DNA of 21,201 bases from a virus, in IMG/VR virus record IMGVR_UViG_3300017922_000016, positions 1-21,201 of that record; one strand, 5' to 3'. Positions 13,046 through 20,110 of this stretch are shown here, piece after piece. Position 1 is the first letter of the stretch. Every line of letters starts with the position of its first letter. The notes under the pieces were generated by a model. The model did not search any database. It was not told the DNA's origin and saw only the letters and a program-made list of their open reading frames with translations. Made by a program: the position numbers and the translations under genes.

Positions 13046-14556
13046 TGCCGACCATACTTGACGCCAAAGGCTGCCCCATAGACTTCTCCTCCCGCAGTCC
13101 CGACCTGAGCACCGAGTTCGCCACCCGCGTGAGCGCCGGGGCCGACTTCGGAAGCTTCCTCGGCCTGCTGCCCGATCCCGATCCGGTGCTGGTGCAGCGC
13201 GGCGAATACTGCACCGTGCTGGATGATCTGACAGCCGATGATCAAGTCTGCATGGCAATGCAAAACCGCAAGCTGCGGGTACTCAATAAGCAGGATTACG
13301 ACTTTGCGCCCGGTCAGGCCAAGGGCAAGGACGTCACATCCGATGCCTCACGTCTGTGCGACGAGCTGGTGGCCGACCTGGAAGCCATCAACCTGCGCAA
13401 CGTGTTCTCATGCATGCTCGACGCGCCGTTCTTCGGCCAGACCGTGCTGGAACTCATGTGGGAGCCGCGCGGCGGACGCCTGCGCCTGGTGGATCTCGTG
13501 GCCAAGCCGCGACACTGGTTCGGATTCGACGACCAAAACCGGCCCGTCTTTTGCGGAAATACCCTTGCAGAGAACACCCGGCTTCCGCACGGCAAATTCG
13601 TGCTGGTGCGGCATTTCCCGACCTTCGAAAACCCCTACGGCCTGCGGCTGCTCTCCCGCTGCCTGTGGCCCGTGGCGTTCAAACGCGGCGGCATCGAATT
13701 CCTTACGCGGTTCTGCGAGAAATTCGGCATGCCCTGGGTGTTGGCCAAGGCTCCAAACAAAGCGGATCGGACCGAGCGCATGAACATGGCCAGCGACCTG
13801 GCTGCCATGGTGCAGGACGCCGTTGCCGTCCTGCCCGCCGGGGCCGACGTGGAACTGGCCAGCGCATCCGGCAAGGCCGGCGATCTGCACGAGGCCTACC
13901 TGCGCCGCTGGGACAAAGCCATTTCCAAGGTGCTCATGGGCCAGACCCTGACGGCGGAGATGGACGGAAGCGGCAGCCGCGCCGCCAGCGAGACTCACTA
14001 CAGTGTGGGCGAAGACATGGCCGAGGCGGACCAGGCCTTGATCACCAGCGCCATGAACGAGCTGGCGATCATCTATCGCGACGTAAATGCCCAGTCCGGC
14101 GTGCTGGCTCCCGTATTCGCCTACAACGAGCCGGAAGACTACGGCGCTCGGGCCGACCTGGACAACAAACTGCACAAGGTGGGCGTACGATTTACCAAAG
14201 CCCATTTCACCCGCCAATACGGGCTGGCTGAAGACGAGTTCGATCTGGAAGGCGCTGCATCTCCGACGGATCATGCCGCACCGATTGAATTCATGGACGC
14301 GGATGATGCTCAGGAAACCGTTGAACAGGCCGTGGCCGAGATCATGTCTGAAGCGATCAAGGCCAACGATGCATTGGTCACGCAACTTGAGAAAGCCGTC
14401 CAGGACGCCGAGAGCTTCGAGGACCTACAGATCCTGCTGGCCGAACTGCTGGGGCAGGACGCGGGCGAGGACGAACTGGCCGAGCTAATCATGCGGATCA
14501 CGCTCAACACGGCTGCCTTCGGTGCCCACGCGGTTACGGAGGAAGCAGATGGCTGA
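13045..14556 (+). CDS. Portal protein (DUF935, Mu gp29-like)
   Basis: A 503-aa portal of the DUF935 family, forming the dodecameric ring through which DNA enters the head. Family features are the start PTILDAKGCPIDF, the segment DDQVCMAMQNRKLRVLNKQDY (about 64-85), GQTVLELMWE, HFPTFENPYGLRLLSRCLWPVAFK and the GQTLTAEMDGSGSRAASETHYSVGEDM block. The start at 13045 couples to the terminase stop (TGATG); the longer upstream frame lies inside the terminase gene. The C-terminal 100 residues are acidic and helical. It overlaps the small zinc-finger gene by eight bases. Confidence 0.94.
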   Translation: MPTILDAKGCPIDFSSRSPDLSTEFATRVSAGADFGSFLGLLPDPDPVLVQRGEYCTVLDDLTADDQVCMAMQNRKLRVLNKQDYDFAPGQAKGKDVTSDASRLCDELVADLEAINLRNVFSCMLDAPFFGQTVLELMWEPRGGRLRLVDLVAKPRHWFGFDDQNRPVFCGNTLAENTRLPHGKFVLVRHFPTFENPYGLRLLSRCLWPVAFKRGGIEFLTRFCEKFGMPWVLAKAPNKADRTERMNMASDLAAMVQDAVAVLPAGADVELASASGKAGDLHEAYLRRWDKAISKVLMGQTLTAEMDGSGSRAASETHYSVGEDMAEADQALITSAMNELAIIYRDVNAQSGVLAPVFAYNEPEDYGARADLDNKLHKVGVRFTKAHFTRQYGLAEDEFDLEGAASPTDHAAPIEFMDADDAQETVEQAVAEIMSEAIKANDALVTQLEKAVQDAESFEDLQILLAELLGQDAGEDELAELIMRITLNTAAFGAHAVTEEADG

Positions 14557-14755
14557 TGAATGCGACAATGCCCAGCGCACGCAGGCCCTGTACCTGCAAA
14601 CCGCGCTTGAGAATCGGATGGCGCGGCCCCACGGGGCGTCACGTCATGTCTGCGATGAGTGCGGCGAGATCATACCGGAAGCCCGCCGGCGAGCCGTCCC
14701 CGGCGTACGTCTCTGCATAGCCTGTCAGGAAGAAGCCGATGCCCGTCACTATTGA
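14549..14755 (+). CDS. TraR/DksA-type zinc-finger protein
   Basis: A 68-aa protein with the C4 zinc finger of the TraR/DksA family: C35, C38, C56 and C59, spaced Cys-x2-Cys-x17-Cys-x2-Cys (CDECGEIIPEARRRAVPG, CIACQ). DksA-like proteins bind RNA polymerase in the secondary channel and change promoter choice. The long coiled coil of DksA is reduced here to one helix (residues 4-24), as in TraR. ATG is preceded by GGAGGAAG. It is wedged between portal and MuF with overlaps on both sides (8 and 17 bases). Confidence 0.85.
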   Translation: MADECDNAQRTQALYLQTALENRMARPHGASRHVCDECGEIIPEARRRAVPGVRLCIACQEEADARHY

Positions 14756-16016
14756 TCCCCTCGCACCGGCCGAAGCCGCTGCATACTGGAAAGGCAAAGC
14801 CCCCGTTTCCGCCGAGGATTTCAAGCGCATGGAGGCGGCCGCCAGAAGCCGCGCCTTCGCGGTTTCCGGCTTGGCCAGGATGGATCAGGTTCAGACGGTG
14901 CAAAACGCGCTGGGCAAGGCCATCACGGACGGAGAATCCCTTGCTGATTTTAAGAACCGAATAGGCGGGATAATCGAACAGCAGGGATGGACCGGCAAGA
15001 AAGCGTGGCGGGTGGAGAACATCTTTCGGACCAACATGCAAAGCGCTTACATGGCCGGGCGTTTCGAGCAGATGAAGCGCGTGGCCAAAGCCCGTCCGTA
15101 TTGGAAGCTGGTAGCCGTACGCGATCGCCGCACCCGGCAGACGCACCTTGCCGTGGACGGCCTCGTGTTCCCGCACGATCACCCGTTCTGGGACACCTGG
15201 TACCCGCCCAACGGCTTCGCTTGCCGCTGCGTGGTGGTCACGCTCTCCAAGCGCCAGGTCAAAGGACAGGGCCTGACGGTCCAGACCGAGATGCCCGACA
15301 CGATCCGCGTGGTCGATCCGGCCACGGGCATGGAATCCTTTGTCACACCGTTGCCCGACAAAGGCTGGGCCACCAACGTGGGCAAGGACTGGCTTTCCGG
15401 ACTGGCACCCTCCGAGCGGGATGGAACGGTCAAGGACCTGAATATCGGCCCCTTTTGTCGATCTGGAGAACATGCCTCGGGAACGTCTTGCAAGCCATCG
15501 CTCAAAGCCCTTGATCCACGACACGTACACCGCATTGGGCAAAAAGACATTCTTCCCACTGGGTTGCCAGACAAAGACTACGTCATGACTTTCCTGAAAC
15601 AATTCGGCCTCAAGGACATCAACGCCAGCAAAGTACACACGCTGCCGGGAGGCATCCCGGTGGTCATCAGCAAAGAGTTCTTCGTCAAGGACAAGTCCAG
15701 CGGCAAAGGGTGGAAGGTCGCAAAAGGCGGACGAGAACAGTTCATCCCACTGCTGGCCAAAACCATCCTCGACCCATTCGAGATATGGCAAACAACCGTC
15801 AAAGTCGGAGCAAACTCGCGGCCTTGCCTGAACCTTTTGCGGCTCTTTGCAGATGATTCGGGAACCGTCGGCGGATATGGCGTTTTCCATCTCATAGGTG
15901 GCCGCAAATGGTCTGCGGCTACGGTGTTCACCCCCAAGACGGGCCAGCCTGAGCGGGATTTGTATCGCTATCTGGAGAAAAAAAGAAACGGTGTGCTCGT
16001 ATACCGCGAGCCATAA
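14739..16016 (+). CDS. MuF head protein fused to predicted RNase toxin
   Basis: A 425-aa minor head protein (Mu gpF/gp30, SPP1 gp7 family) with an extra C-terminal domain. The MuF part (about 1-170) ends in the hallmark RTRQTHLAVDG (H136), WYPPNGFACRC (P156-C164). After a linker, residues about 270-425 (DYVMTFLKQFG..., PLLAKTILDPFEIWQ, GYGVFHLIGGRKWSAATVFTPK, LYRYLEKKRNGVLVYR) match by pattern the PBECR-type (Barnase/EndoU/ColicinE5-D/RelE-like) nuclease domains known at the C-terminus of MuF proteins. This part is visibly less GC-rich than the MuF part, suggesting module exchange. No immunity gene follows. The toxin may be injected with DNA; the family assignment is by motif only. Confidence 0.82.
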   Translation: MPVTIDPLAPAEAAAYWKGKAPVSAEDFKRMEAAARSRAFAVSGLARMDQVQTVQNALGKAITDGESLADFKNRIGGIIEQQGWTGKKAWRVENIFRTNMQSAYMAGRFEQMKRVAKARPYWKLVAVRDRRTRQTHLAVDGLVFPHDHPFWDTWYPPNGFACRCVVVTLSKRQVKGQGLTVQTEMPDTIRVVDPATGMESFVTPLPDKGWATNVGKDWLSGLAPSERDGTVKDLNIGPFCRSGEHASGTSCKPSLKALDPRHVHRIGQKDILPTGLPDKDYVMTFLKQFGLKDINASKVHTLPGGIPVVISKEFFVKDKSSGKGWKVAKGGREQFIPLLAKTILDPFEIWQTTVKVGANSRPCLNLLRLFADDSGTVGGYGVFHLIGGRKWSAATVFTPKTGQPERDLYRYLEKKRNGVLVYREP

Positions 16017-16056
16017 CGCAGAACCGACGCACACCGCAAAAGAAAACCCCAAGTGG

Positions 16057-16103
16057 ACCGGCCCCTTGAGGAGACGAGGCTCCTTTCAAATCCCCGTGCC
16101 GGT
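16057..16103 (+). other. Structured intergenic RNA between MuF and protease
   Basis: The 149-base gap after the MuF-toxin gene contains a nested fold. ACCGGC (16057-16062) pairs with GCCGGT (16098-16103). Inside, TTGA plus GGAG (16066-16073) pair with CTCC (16080-16083) and TCAA (16086-16089) around a two-base bulge. There is no T tract. It could be a pause, a processing site or a remnant of a lost gene. Confidence 0.4.
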
Positions 16104-16165
16104 CGGGGTCATACGAGCACTCGCCTGTAGTCTTCAAACTAAGCCCCCGAAGGAGGGAAGTCAAC

Positions 16166-17038
16166 ATGGCCAAGTGGATAAACATCTTCCGCATCGGCAC
16201 GCACACCGACAGTTCCGGGCGAAGCCGCACCTGGACCGAGAGCGACCTGGACCGGATCGTCGAAAACTACAGTCAGCGCACCGAGGACGCGCCCGTGGTG
16301 TTCGGCCACCCCAAGGACAACGAACCGGCCCAGGGCTGGATCAAGGAGGTCCGGAATAACGACGGAATTTTACAGGCACAGTTCGCACAGGTTTCGGACG
16401 CCGCGCGCGAGGCAGTGGATAATGGACACTATCAGTACGGCAGCCTCAGCCTGACACCCGACCTGAGAATCCGCCACTTCGGTCTGCTCGGCGCAGTCCC
16501 CCCGGCGGTGAAGGGTCTGGGCCGCGTCGAATTTCAGGACGGCGGGCTGACCGTGGACATCAATTTCAACGAGCCGGACGGACCGGCCACCCCGCCGGAT
16601 AATCCGGCACCGGAGGACTCCGACATGAGCAAGGAACTGGAAGCCAAGGTCAGGGACCTGGAAGCCAAGATGGATGCCGAACGCAAGGCACGCGAGAAGG
16701 CGGAAGCCGACCTGAAGGCCAAGGAAACCGAATTCGCCGAAGAGTCGAGCAAGCAGCGCAAGGAACAGCTCACGCAGCGCGTGGACAAACTCGTGGCCGA
16801 CGGCAAGCTCCTGCCCGCCGAAAAGGACAAGGTGCTGGCCTTCTGCGAAGCCCTGAACGGCACCGAGGACAATCCGCGCGAAATGAGCTTCAGCGAAGGC
16901 GAAGGCAAGAAGCCGCTCGTGGATCACTTCATGGATTTCATGGCCGAGCGGTCCGAACACGGCCTGTTCAACGATTTCAAGGCTCCGGAAGACGGTCAGG
17001 ACAACGGCCCGACCGAAGACCTGACGAAGTACGTCTAA
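16166..17038 (+). CDS. Mu-like protease I (head maturation) with scaffold
   Basis: A 290-aa prohead protease/scaffold of the Mu protein I family. Protease part (about 1-130): NIFRIGTHTDSSGRSRTWTE, the APVVFGHPKDNEPAQGW block with H48, YGSLSLTP with S93/S95, and LGAVPPAVKGL. H48 and the serines are candidate catalytic residues. The C-terminal part (154-250) is a long charged coiled coil typical of scaffolds. A strong SD (AAGGAGGG) precedes the start. An internal in-frame start at 16625 probably makes the scaffold alone. Confidence 0.93.
   Translation: MAKWINIFRIGTHTDSSGRSRTWTESDLDRIVENYSQRTEDAPVVFGHPKDNEPAQGWIKEVRNNDGILQAQFAQVSDAAREAVDNGHYQYGSLSLTPDLRIRHFGLLGAVPPAVKGLGRVEFQDGGLTVDINFNEPDGPATPPDNPAPEDSDMSKELEAKVRDLEAKMDAERKAREKAEADLKAKETEFAEESSKQRKEQLTQRVDKLVADGKLLPAEKDKVLAFCEALNGTEDNPREMSFSEGEGKKPLVDHFMDFMAERSEHGLFNDFKAPEDGQDNGPTEDLTKYV
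16625..17038 (+). CDS. Nested scaffold protein (Mu Z-like), internal start
   Basis: Within the protease gene, in the same frame, ATG codon 154 is preceded by a perfect GGAGGA (16612-16617) at seven bases. It would yield a 137-aa protein, MSKELEAKVRDLEAKMD..., made up of the coiled-coil scaffold and C-terminal capsid-binding region. Mu itself makes a scaffold (Z) from an in-frame internal start in gene I, as lambda does with C/Nu3. The SD and start are seen; expression is inferred. Confidence 0.75.
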   Translation: MSKELEAKVRDLEAKMDAERKAREKAEADLKAKETEFAEESSKQRKEQLTQRVDKLVADGKLLPAEKDKVLAFCEALNGTEDNPREMSFSEGEGKKPLVDHFMDFMAERSEHGLFNDFKAPEDGQDNGPTEDLTKYV

Positions 17039-17054
17039 TCAATCAGGAGGCAAC

Positions 17055-17411
17055 ATGACCATCACCGGCAATCGCGGCTCCATCGGAGCCGAGGGCGAAC
17101 GCGCCCACACCAACCATCATCCCGCCATCGTCGGCCACGGTGCAGTCCTGGCCAACAACGGCGAGTACCCCATCGGCCTCATCGTCAAGGAAGACGCGGG
17201 CGGCCTGCTGATTCCCTACACCGGCTCCGCCGACACCGACACTCCGGTGGGCGTCATCGACGAACCCGTCAATACTGCCGAAGAAGGCGCGGCCATGGTG
17301 ATCCGGCACGGCACGGTCCGCGCCAATCTGATCAAGATCGGCGCGACCGGCGATCCCGCCACGGCCGACGACATCAAGAAACTGGCAACCATCGGCATTT
17401 TCGCCGTCTAA
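17055..17411 (+). CDS. Head decoration-like protein
   Basis: A 118-aa beta-rich protein between protease and major capsid, where Mu-like and lambda-like phages encode a decoration protein. The sequence (GAVLANNGEYPIGLIVKEDAGG, then PVGVIDEPVNTAEEGAAMVIRHGTVRANLI) fits the decoration-like fold of lambda gpD relatives, with strands separated by Gly/Ala turns. It probably trimerises on the capsid surface and stabilises it. AGGAGG lies five bases before ATG. Assignment is from position and general pattern. Confidence 0.7.
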   Translation: MTITGNRGSIGAEGERAHTNHHPAIVGHGAVLANNGEYPIGLIVKEDAGGLLIPYTGSADTDTPVGVIDEPVNTAEEGAAMVIRHGTVRANLIKIGATGDPATADDIKKLATIGIFAV

Positions 17412-17423
17412 GGAGACGTTTGC

Positions 17424-18407
17424 ATGTTCACTCAGCTTAAAGGGGTATTCAGCCCGCAGGCAGTGGCACAGCACCTCAAGGGCCTGCCGCCCATCAAAAC
17501 CACCATCATGGATTCCTGCTTTCCCGGCCGCAGCCAGAAACCGTTCGCCCTGGTGGGCATCAGCGACGTGCTGGACGTGGTCGGCACCGTGCCGGTGATC
17601 CGGCGCGGCGGCCAGTCCACGCCTGTTGGCGCGGGGAGCGTGAAGGTCGACATGATCGAGCCGCTGCCGGTCAAGCCGTCCAAGGACATCACCGGTCAGG
17701 ACCTCAACAACCTGCGGCAGATCCTCGGTCAGAAGGCCAGCGTGGACGCCTGGACCCGCGACGTCATCGCCCACCTGCGCGACACCTGCCGCTTTACGAC
17801 CGAGGCCATTGCAGCCACGGCGCTGACCGGCACCATCAGCTGGCCGGTGCGTCTGGACGGCGGCGGCTGGGAAACCTACGAGGTGGATTTCGGCACGCCG
17901 CATCGCGTCATGCCCGGCAAACTGCTGACTGAAACAGACGTCAAGGTCTCCGACCTGTTTGAGATTCTGTCCGACATGGAATCCGCCATTCAGGACGGCG
18001 GATACGGCGGCGAGATCGAATTCATGGCAGGCAAGGCTGCCTATCAGGCCGCTTACGCCCTGGTGGAGGACTACAAGTCCACGGCCAAGCTCCGGGTGGC
18101 CATCGAGGGCGGCGTCATCGACGTGGGCGGCTACAAGATCCGCAAGATGTCCGAGAAGTACCGTGACCCCAAGGGTGGCGGCATGCTTCCGAAGGTTCCG
18201 GCTGGCGAAATTGTTGCCTACGCCAAGGACGCCCCGGCCAAGATCATCTACTGCGCTCTGGACGACGTGGAAGCCAATCTGCAGCCGTATCCGTTCTTCC
18301 CCAAGCCGATGAAGCTGATCGAAGGAAACGGCTACCGCATCATCGGGCAGTCCAAACCGCTCCCTGCACGCTCTCCCAAGTCCATCTGCTGGGCCGAAGT
18401 GGTCTAG
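17424..18407 (+). CDS. Major capsid protein (lambda gpE type)
   Basis: A 327-aa HK97-fold capsid protein similar to the lambda E family (Phage_cap_E), rather than to the classical Mu gpT. Typical parts are the start FSPQAVAQHLKGLPPIKTTIMDSCFPG, the VPVIRRGGQSTPVG strand-loop, the IEPLPVKPSKDITGQDLNNLR block, and late strands IDVGGYKIRKMSEKY, GEIVAYAKDAPAKIIYCALDD and a C-terminal GYRIIGQSKPLPA. It is downstream of protease, scaffold and decoration genes, as expected. AAGGAG precedes ATG. A perfect 15-bp hairpin follows the stop. Confidence 0.9.
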   Translation: MFTQLKGVFSPQAVAQHLKGLPPIKTTIMDSCFPGRSQKPFALVGISDVLDVVGTVPVIRRGGQSTPVGAGSVKVDMIEPLPVKPSKDITGQDLNNLRQILGQKASVDAWTRDVIAHLRDTCRFTTEAIAATALTGTISWPVRLDGGGWETYEVDFGTPHRVMPGKLLTETDVKVSDLFEILSDMESAIQDGGYGGEIEFMAGKAAYQAAYALVEDYKSTAKLRVAIEGGVIDVGGYKIRKMSEKYRDPKGGGMLPKVPAGEIVAYAKDAPAKIIYCALDDVEANLQPYPFFPKPMKLIEGNGYRIIGQSKPLPARSPKSICWAEVV

Positions 18408-18416
18408 CTGCAAATT

Positions 18417-18452
18417 TGCGCCCTGTTGCCCTCATCCGGGCAACAGGGCGCA
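18417..18452 (+). terminator. Perfect 15-bp hairpin after the capsid gene
   Basis: TGCGCCCTGTTGCCC (18417-18431), a six-base loop TCATCC, then its exact complement (18438-18452), ten bases after the capsid stop. No T tract follows (CGGTACGC). It may be a partial terminator or an mRNA 3'-end stabiliser that raises capsid yield relative to downstream genes. Confidence 0.6.
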
Positions 18453-18515
18453 CGGTACGCGAAACAACCCTAAACCTAGTTCAAAACCAGTCCAAAACGC
18501 ACGAGAGGGCCACGC

Positions 18516-18944
18516 ATGTACTGCCAAAAGACCGACCTGACCGGCTATGTGCTCAACGCCTACCTGACGGCGGCCGAAGAGCAGACGCCCGGAATCGTCG
18601 ACCAGACTCTGGCGAACGTGTCCGGCGAGATCGACGACGCGCTCCGGTCCCGCTTCGAGCTGCCGCTTGCCGAAGTGCCGGGCACGCTGACCCGCATCGC
18701 CGCCGTCATGGCCTCCTACAGGATCGTGGGTGCCATCACGTCGGTCATGGCCTCGGAGGGTGGCAGCAACAATGAATGGATACCGCTGCAGACCCAGTAC
18801 AAGCAGGCCGTGAAAGACCTTGAAGCGGTCCGCAGCGGCAAGCTGGACATCGGCTTGAAGGAACTGGGCGAGGAACCGCGCGTGGATACTGAAACCATGG
18901 TCGTCACCAGACGCCCCAAGGGACTGCTGTGGAGGTGGAAGTAA
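18516..18944 (+). CDS. DUF1320 protein (Mu gp36-like)
   Basis: A 142-aa protein of the DUF1320 family, Mu gp36 position, thought to act at the head-tail connection. Matching parts are the start MYCQKTDLTGYVLNAYLTAAEEQ, VSGEIDDALRSRFELPL, the helix TRIAAVMASYRIVGAI, the KQAVKDLEAVRSGKLDIGL segment and the end RRPKGLLWRWK. It follows a 108-base gap holding the hairpin. The stop overlaps the next start (TAATG). Confidence 0.9.
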   Translation: MYCQKTDLTGYVLNAYLTAAEEQTPGIVDQTLANVSGEIDDALRSRFELPLAEVPGTLTRIAAVMASYRIVGAITSVMASEGGSNNEWIPLQTQYKQAVKDLEAVRSGKLDIGLKELGEEPRVDTETMVVTRRPKGLLWRWK

Positions 18945-19390
18945 TGGGCGGCACGAGTTTCAGGCTGGATTGGGGCGGACTGGACCGCATGGTCGGCAGC
19001 GCCACGATCAAAGCTGGCAGGACACGTCAGGCCATGGCCGAGATCGGCGAAGCTCTGGCCTCGTCCACCATTGCACGCTTCGATGCCGCAGCCGGCCCCG
19101 ACGGCACGCCCTGGGAGCCGTCTCAGCGGGCCGAGCAGGAAAGCGGCAAAACACTTGTGGACACCGGGCGGCTGCGCGGCTCCATCGGCTACGAGGCCAG
19201 CCCCTCACAAGTCTCGGTGGGCAGCAACCTCGTCTATTCACGCATCCACCAGCTCGGCGGCAAGGCAGGTCGAGGCCACGCCGTAACGCTGCCCGCCAGA
19301 CCCTACATCGGCATATCCGAAGACGACATCAAAGAGGCCCGCGCCATTCTGGTCGAGCACTTTGTTGACGCGTTCGGAGGCCCCCGATGA
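18944..19390 (+). CDS. Virion morphogenesis protein (Mu gpG / P2 gpS type)
   Basis: A 148-aa protein of the phage virion morphogenesis family (tail completion, head-tail joining). The pattern is clear: IGEALASSTIARFDAAAGPDGTPWEPS, LVDTGRLRGSIGY, VSVGSNLVYSRIHQLGGKAGRGHAVTLPARPYIGIS and a C-terminal helix. The start at 18944 is chosen for GGAGG eight bases upstream and TAATG coupling; a GTG at 18929 sits on that SD and is rejected. It overlaps the next gene by four bases. Confidence 0.92.
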   Translation: MGGTSFRLDWGGLDRMVGSATIKAGRTRQAMAEIGEALASSTIARFDAAAGPDGTPWEPSQRAEQESGKTLVDTGRLRGSIGYEASPSQVSVGSNLVYSRIHQLGGKAGRGHAVTLPARPYIGISEDDIKEARAILVEHFVDAFGGPR

Positions 19391-19926
19391 GGCAGACCGC
19401 CTTTGCCATCATCCAGGCCGCCGCCGTAGCTGCAGGGCTGCCGGAAAGCGCCGTCATGCACACCCCGGAAAAGGACGGCCCGACCCTGCCCAAGCGTCGC
19501 GCCGAAATATCCTATCTCCCCGAGCAGTACCGGCGCACCGGCAGACCCGTTCGCAAACGTCCGAGCGTCGGCAAAGAGGACACGCACCGCACGCTTCGCC
19601 GCGAAATCTACACCGTCCGGCTGCCGGTGCGCGTGGCCGTTCGCTCGGATGACGAAACCTGGCTGCGTGACTTCGCTACCGCCTTTCGCACGGCGCTGCC
19701 CAAGCGGACCACGGATGACCGAGGCAACCCGGTGAGCGTGACCGTGGAGAAGGCCGAGTACGGCGGCTTCACCGGCAAGGTGGTGGAAGTTTTCAAAAAG
19801 AGGTCCAAAACCTTTCACGTGTCGGTGACGGGCATGACCACCAGAGATACCGAGATCCCGCTCGTGCGCGATGCCGACATTACCCCCAAATACAGGGAGG
19901 CAAACAATGGCCAAGAAGAAGGCTGA
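19387..19926 (+). CDS. Mu gp37-position protein, possible tail terminator
   Basis: A 179-aa protein in the place of Mu gp37 (between G and the tail sheath). It has a helical N-terminus (AFAIIQAAAVAAGLPE), a basic stretch (RTGRPVRKRPSVGKED) and a beta-rich middle (YTVRLPVRVAVRSDDETWLRDFATAFRTALP). A C-terminal part with VVEVFKKRSKTFHVSVTG follows. The fold pattern is like tail-terminator proteins that read out individual domains, but I cannot prove membership. ATGA overlap with the upstream gene; it overlaps the next gene by 20 bases. Confidence 0.7.
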   Translation: MRQTAFAIIQAAAVAAGLPESAVMHTPEKDGPTLPKRRAEISYLPEQYRRTGRPVRKRPSVGKEDTHRTLRREIYTVRLPVRVAVRSDDETWLRDFATAFRTALPKRTTDDRGNPVSVTVEKAEYGGFTGKVVEVFKKRSKTFHVSVTGMTTRDTEIPLVRDADITPKYREANNGQEEG

Positions 19927-20101
19927 CAAAAAGGAAACCCTTCATCCCGTGGAAACCCTCGCCGCCGACCTGCCCGTCTGGGAACTGGCTGCGCTGCGGC
20001 AGGCCACGGGCTGGACCGAAGGCAAACAGATCACCGGGGCGGACTTCGAGGATGCCCTGACCAAGCTCCGCGCCCGTCCGCAGGGCGGCGGCAGAATCTA
20101 G
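19907..20101 (+). CDS. Small conserved tail-region protein
   Basis: A 64-aa protein with a lysine-rich start (AKKKADKKET) and a C-terminal WELAALRQATGWTEGKQITGADFEDAL...RPQGGGR motif. It takes the position of Mu gp38. The compact helical motif around residues 25-58 looks like a small adaptor. GGGAGG lies six bases before the ATG at 19907; the in-frame ATG at 19871 has no SD. Function unknown. Confidence 0.7.
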   Translation: MAKKKADKKETLHPVETLAADLPVWELAALRQATGWTEGKQITGADFEDALTKLRARPQGGGRI

Positions 20102-20110
20102 GGAGGCCCC

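Noticed and set aside
11081-13258. 725-codon open frame on the minus strand across the terminase
   Set aside because: Shadow of the small and large terminase genes caused by codon bias; spans gene borders and has no start signal.
17043-18413. 456-codon open frame on the minus strand across decoration and capsid genes
   Set aside because: Shadow frame; the + strand products are recognisable structural proteins with good SDs.
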